Below, piece by piece: positions 61,656 through 64,000 of a stretch of 64,000 nucleotides of DNA; position 1 is the first letter of the stretch, and every line of letters begins with the position of its first letter. The DNA is from Niveispirillum irakense DSM 11586. Its GTDB lineage: Bacteria > Pseudomonadota > Alphaproteobacteria > Azospirillales > Azospirillaceae. A model generated the notes under the pieces. It had not been told where the DNA came from, did no database searches, and was given only the letters and a program-made list of their open reading frames with translations. The stretch spans positions 372,001-436,000 of the forward strand of contig NZ_KE386933.1 of assembly GCF_000429645.1 (NCBI RefSeq), read 5' to 3'. The position numbers and the translations under genes are program-made.

Positions 61656-63629
61656 TCATGCAGCCATCGGCTCCAGCCCCTTCACCATATCCGCGAAGCG
61701 GGTGGCGAGAACCGATACATCAGCCCCATCCAGATCGAAGGCAGCGTGGAGATGATGGTCGGTCTGCTTCAGGCTGTGGAAGGACAGGCGCAATCCGTCC
61801 AGCAGCAGGATGCCGCGTTGCATGGAAAGGCCCGTGCCGCGCAAGGTCACACCGCCTTCAGAGATATTCTCCACCATGACCGGGGTGCTTTTGCCATTCG
61901 CCTCTACCGTGGCCGACCGTTCCAGCCGATAGCGCTGGGTCGGTCGCCGCTCCACCTCCTGGGCGGAGGTGCGGACGACCCGCACCAGGGTCTGGCGCAG
62001 ATTTCCCACACTTTCGGCCAGACCATGAGAAGCGGCGCGCATATGGTCGGCTGCCGCGTCGGTGCCGGCAGCTTCCTGCGATACTTCCTCGATCCGGGTG
62101 GACACTTCGCGGGCCGCGTCGGCTGTCTGTTCCACATTGCGGGCAATCTCCGACGTGGCGGCTGATTGCTGCTCCATGGCAGCGGCGATGCCGGAGGAGA
62201 CCTCGTTCACCTCACTGATAAGGTGGCCGATCTCATGCACGGCGCTTAGCGCCCGGTCGCGCACGCCCTGGATTTCATGCACCCGGCGATTGATATCATC
62301 GGTGGCACGGGCGGTCTGGCCAGCCAGGACTTTCACTTCGCTGGCCACGACGGCAAAACCCTTGCCGGCTTCGCCCGCGCGGGCCGCCTCAATCGTGGCG
62401 TTCAGGGCCAGCAGATTGGTCTGGGCTGCGATATCGGCAATCATCCCGGCCACGTCGCCGATCTGCGATACGGTTTCGGCCAGGGCATCAATGGCATCCA
62501 CGGCACGGTTCCCGGCTTCCACACTGCGGCCGGTGGCCTCAGCGGCATGGGCGATCTGGTGGCTGATCTCCTGGATGGAACTGGTTAATTGGTTGGTGGC
62601 GCTGGAGACAGTCTGGGCATTGGACAATGCCTGCGCGGCGGCGGCGGCCACGCCCTCGGCATTGCGGCCCACCCGGCGGGCGCCAGCGGCCATGCGGTCG
62701 GCCTCCTCCTCCATCGCGCGGGTCTTGGTCGACACATGATCGACGGCCACGCCGGTTTCCCGCTCCACCGTGTCGGCCATGGCGGCCAGGGCTTCCAGCC
62801 GGCGGCGTTCACCTTCGGCGCGTGCTTCTTCCTGCTGGGCGCGCAAGGCTTCGGTTTCGGCCAATGCTTCCCGGAAGACGGCGACGGCACGGGCCATGTC
62901 GCCCACATCATCGGCGCGCTGGGTGCCGGCCACACTCTGCGACAGGTCGCCCTGGCGCATCGCATCCATCGTGCCGCGCAGGCGCCCCAGGGGCCGCAGC
63001 AGCCCGGCCATCACGGCATGCGCGCCCAACCCGGTCACCAGCACGAACAGCAGCACACCACCGCCAATCCAGGCCATGGCCTGGTTGAAATCGGCAAACA
63101 GGGTTGCTTTGCGCAGGCCGACATAGAGGATGCCGACCGTCTCGCCACTGGCATTCTTGATCGGGTCATAGGCAGCGAAATACCGCTCCCCCAGAATGTC
63201 GACGGCGCCGCGATAGGGCTTGCCCTGGCGGAGCACTGTTTCATAAGCGGGCCCGGCTGCCAGCTTCGTGCCTGTACCGCGCTGCCCGTCGCTGCCGATC
63301 ACATTGGTGGCCACGCGGTTATCGCCAGCAAACAGGGTGGCGCTGCCGCCCGTCGCCTTTGAAATGGCATCCACCAGCGCATTATCGCCGTTCAGGGCCT
63401 TGTCGCCGGCCATCAACTGGCCATTCTGGAGAGAGAAAGCGCCCCCCTCCTTATGCAGCAGGCCCCAGGCCACCTGCATGGAGAGGTCCTGGGTGGCGAG
63501 CGCGCTCTGCTCCATCGCGCGCGACATCTGGTGATAGGAGAGGCCAAGGATCAGGGTCGCAAGCGTCAGCAACCCCAGGGCATTCATCATCGCCACCTTC
63601 GTGGCGACAGGCAGGCGGGCGATCATCAT
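61656..63629 (-). CDS. Methyl-accepting chemotaxis protein with C-terminal PilZ domain
   Basis: A 657-residue chemoreceptor. Membrane helix 1 (about 11-33), a single-Cache-like periplasmic domain (about 35-185; [26 protein letters not shown] is its conserved end), helix 2 (about 188-215), HAMP (about 212-262), and the signalling hairpin with [40 protein letters not shown] in outline (about 395-435). After about residue 555 a PilZ-like domain follows: RPTQR (RxxxR) then ENISEGG (N/DxSxxG), the c-di-GMP-binding pattern. No CheR-tether pentapeptide is present. The gene stands alone. Another ATG at 63626 is equally possible as start. Confidence 0.9.
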   Translation of the reverse strand: MMIARLPVATKVAMMNALGLLTLATLILGLSYHQMSRAMEQSALATQDLSMQVAWGLLHKEGGAFSLQNGQLMAGDKALNGDNALVDAISKATGGSATLFAGDNRVATNVIGSDGQRGTGTKLAAGPAYETVLRQGKPYRGAVDILGERYFAAYDPIKNASGETVGILYVGLRKATLFADFNQAMAWIGGGVLLFVLVTGLGAHAVMAGLLRPLGRLRGTMDAMRQGDLSQSVAGTQRADDVGDMARAVAVFREALAETEALRAQQEEARAEGERRRLEALAAMADTVERETGVAVDHVSTKTRAMEEEADRMAAGARRVGRNAEGVAAAAAQALSNAQTVSSATNQLTSSIQEISHQIAHAAEATGRSVEAGNRAVDAIDALAETVSQIGDVAGMIADIAAQTNLLALNATIEAARAGEAGKGFAVVASEVKVLAGQTARATDDINRRVHEIQGVRDRALSAVHEIGHLISEVNEVSSGIAAAMEQQSAATSEIARNVEQTADAAREVSTRIEEVSQEAAGTDAAADHMRAASHGLAESVGNLRQTLVRVVRTSAQEVERRPTQRYRLERSATVEANGKSTPVMVENISEGGVTLRGTGLSMQRGILLLDGLRLSFHSLKQTDHHLHAAFDLDGADVSVLATRFADMVKGLEPMAA

Positions 63630-63710
63630 CGGTGGTAATCCATTCTTACGATGTCTGGACTACTCCTAATGGATGAGGTGGTGCTGCGCCTTGATGCAGG
63701 TCAAACCCTT

Positions 63711-63744
63711 CTCCCTTCCGGAACTGTTCGGTGCCGGAAGGGAG
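63711..63744 (-). terminator. Hairpin between the PepSY-like gene and the chemoreceptor gene
   Basis: An 11-bp perfect inverted repeat CTCCCTTCCGG/CCGGAAGGGAG with a 12-nt loop, 16 bases beyond the stop of the PepSY-like gene on the minus strand. The T tract is weak. Confidence 0.5.
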
Positions 63745-63760
63745 AAAAGGGAGTTTGGCA

Positions 63761-64000
63761 TCAATCCCGTTCGGCCTTCAGGATCTCACCGGTGCGGGCA
63801 TCCAACAGCAGTTCCTGGCGCTGGCCCTGCGGGGTGGTGGCCTTGACCTCGAACAGCTTGTCGCTCTTGCGTTCAACCTCGCGGATATCCTTGTACCCCT
63901 GGGCTGACAGATGATCGACGATCTGGGTCATGCCCATGGCGGGGCCGGTGGGGGCGCCAGCGGGGGCCGTTGCGGGCGTGGTCGCGGGGGCTGCGGACTG
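63761..64000 (-). CDS. PepSY-domain-like protein, 5' end outside the window
   Basis: Eighty codons are visible, open to the window edge, ending in TGA. After an Ala/Pro/Thr-rich linker comes a segment of about 55 residues (MTQIVDHLSAQGYKDIREVERKS, LFEVKATTPQGQRQELLLDARTGEIL) that matches the PepSY-like fold, small periplasmic domains thought to inhibit or modulate proteases or to bind substrate. The N terminus, with any signal peptide, is outside the window. Likely a periplasmic protein; role unknown. Confidence 0.7.
   Translation of the reverse strand, partial: QSAAPATTPATAPAGAPTGPAMGMTQIVDHLSAQGYKDIREVERKSDKLFEVKATTPQGQRQELLLDARTGEILKAERD

Overview
The window looks like chromosome of a free-living, GC-rich alphaproteobacterium, probably in the Rhodospirillales/Azospirillales neighbourhood. 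The basis is third-position G/C bias in nearly every gene, an ELM1-family protein, PAS_5 and DUF2336 proteins, a single long Rel (p)ppGpp enzyme inside folK-rpoZ-rel-pdxJ-acpS-lepB-rnc-era, and alphaproteobacterial forms of S6, S18, L9 and omega. This placement is inferred from gene content only. Most of the window is core genome; no insertion sequence, prophage, CRISPR array or rRNA operon was seen.

Left part (1-11.1 kb): the end of a degenerate EAL-like protein, two identical tRNA-Val(GAC) genes with a clear promoter, then mostly single genes: N-formylglutamate amidohydrolase-like, GNAT, ELM1, Lrp/AsnC, a ChrA/PaiB divergent pair, a Tat-exported GH43 enzyme, DUF1810, a YffB-type ArsC protein, a PAS_5 protein, a 31-residue membrane ORF, family-5 uracil-DNA glycosylase and an NYN nuclease-like protein. 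From 11.4 to 19.0 kb lies the compact folK-to-era cluster, with four successive 4-bp ATGA-type overlaps from pdxJ to era.

19.0-29.9 kb: paoABC (periplasmic molybdo-flavo aldehyde oxidoreductase), rpmE, an ABC exporter, a possible iron locus (a Gly/Glu-repeat periplasmic protein divergent from a PiuC-type hydroxylase over a Fur-like palindrome), a nucleotidyltransferase, a MarR regulator and a BLH-type phosphatase. 29.9-37.0 kb: a TonB-ExbB-ExbD-ExbD-TPR-TonB C-domain transport-energising cluster, a solitary tatA, a winged-helix protein and a DUF2336 protein. 37-44.5 kb (minus strand): mlaE-mlaF, alr, dnaB (two adjacent DnaA-box-like sites upstream), a cyclopropane synthase and rpsF-rpsR-rplI.

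44.7-45.2 kb is a short AT-rich patch with a small membrane protein. 45.9-50.7 kb is the fatty-acid cluster fabD-fabG-acpP-fabF followed by mltG, then a very large, atypical class A penicillin-binding protein. 53.9-60.0 kb holds a minus-strand set of photolyase, FAD oxidoreductase, CFA-type methyltransferase, GPH transporter and DUF3833 lipoprotein, a content known from alphaproteobacterial singlet-oxygen/photo-oxidative responses. The window ends with PdeM, a VOC protein, a chemoreceptor carrying a C-terminal PilZ domain, and a truncated PepSY-like gene.

The points most worth a second look are the photo-oxidative lipid operon without its usual DUF1365 partner, a plus-strand terminator with no gene in front of it (60380-60423, possible small RNA), two copies of a structured intergenic repeat, the PBP with a roughly 320-residue gap between its SxN and KTG motifs, the AT-rich patch and the 31-residue ORF.
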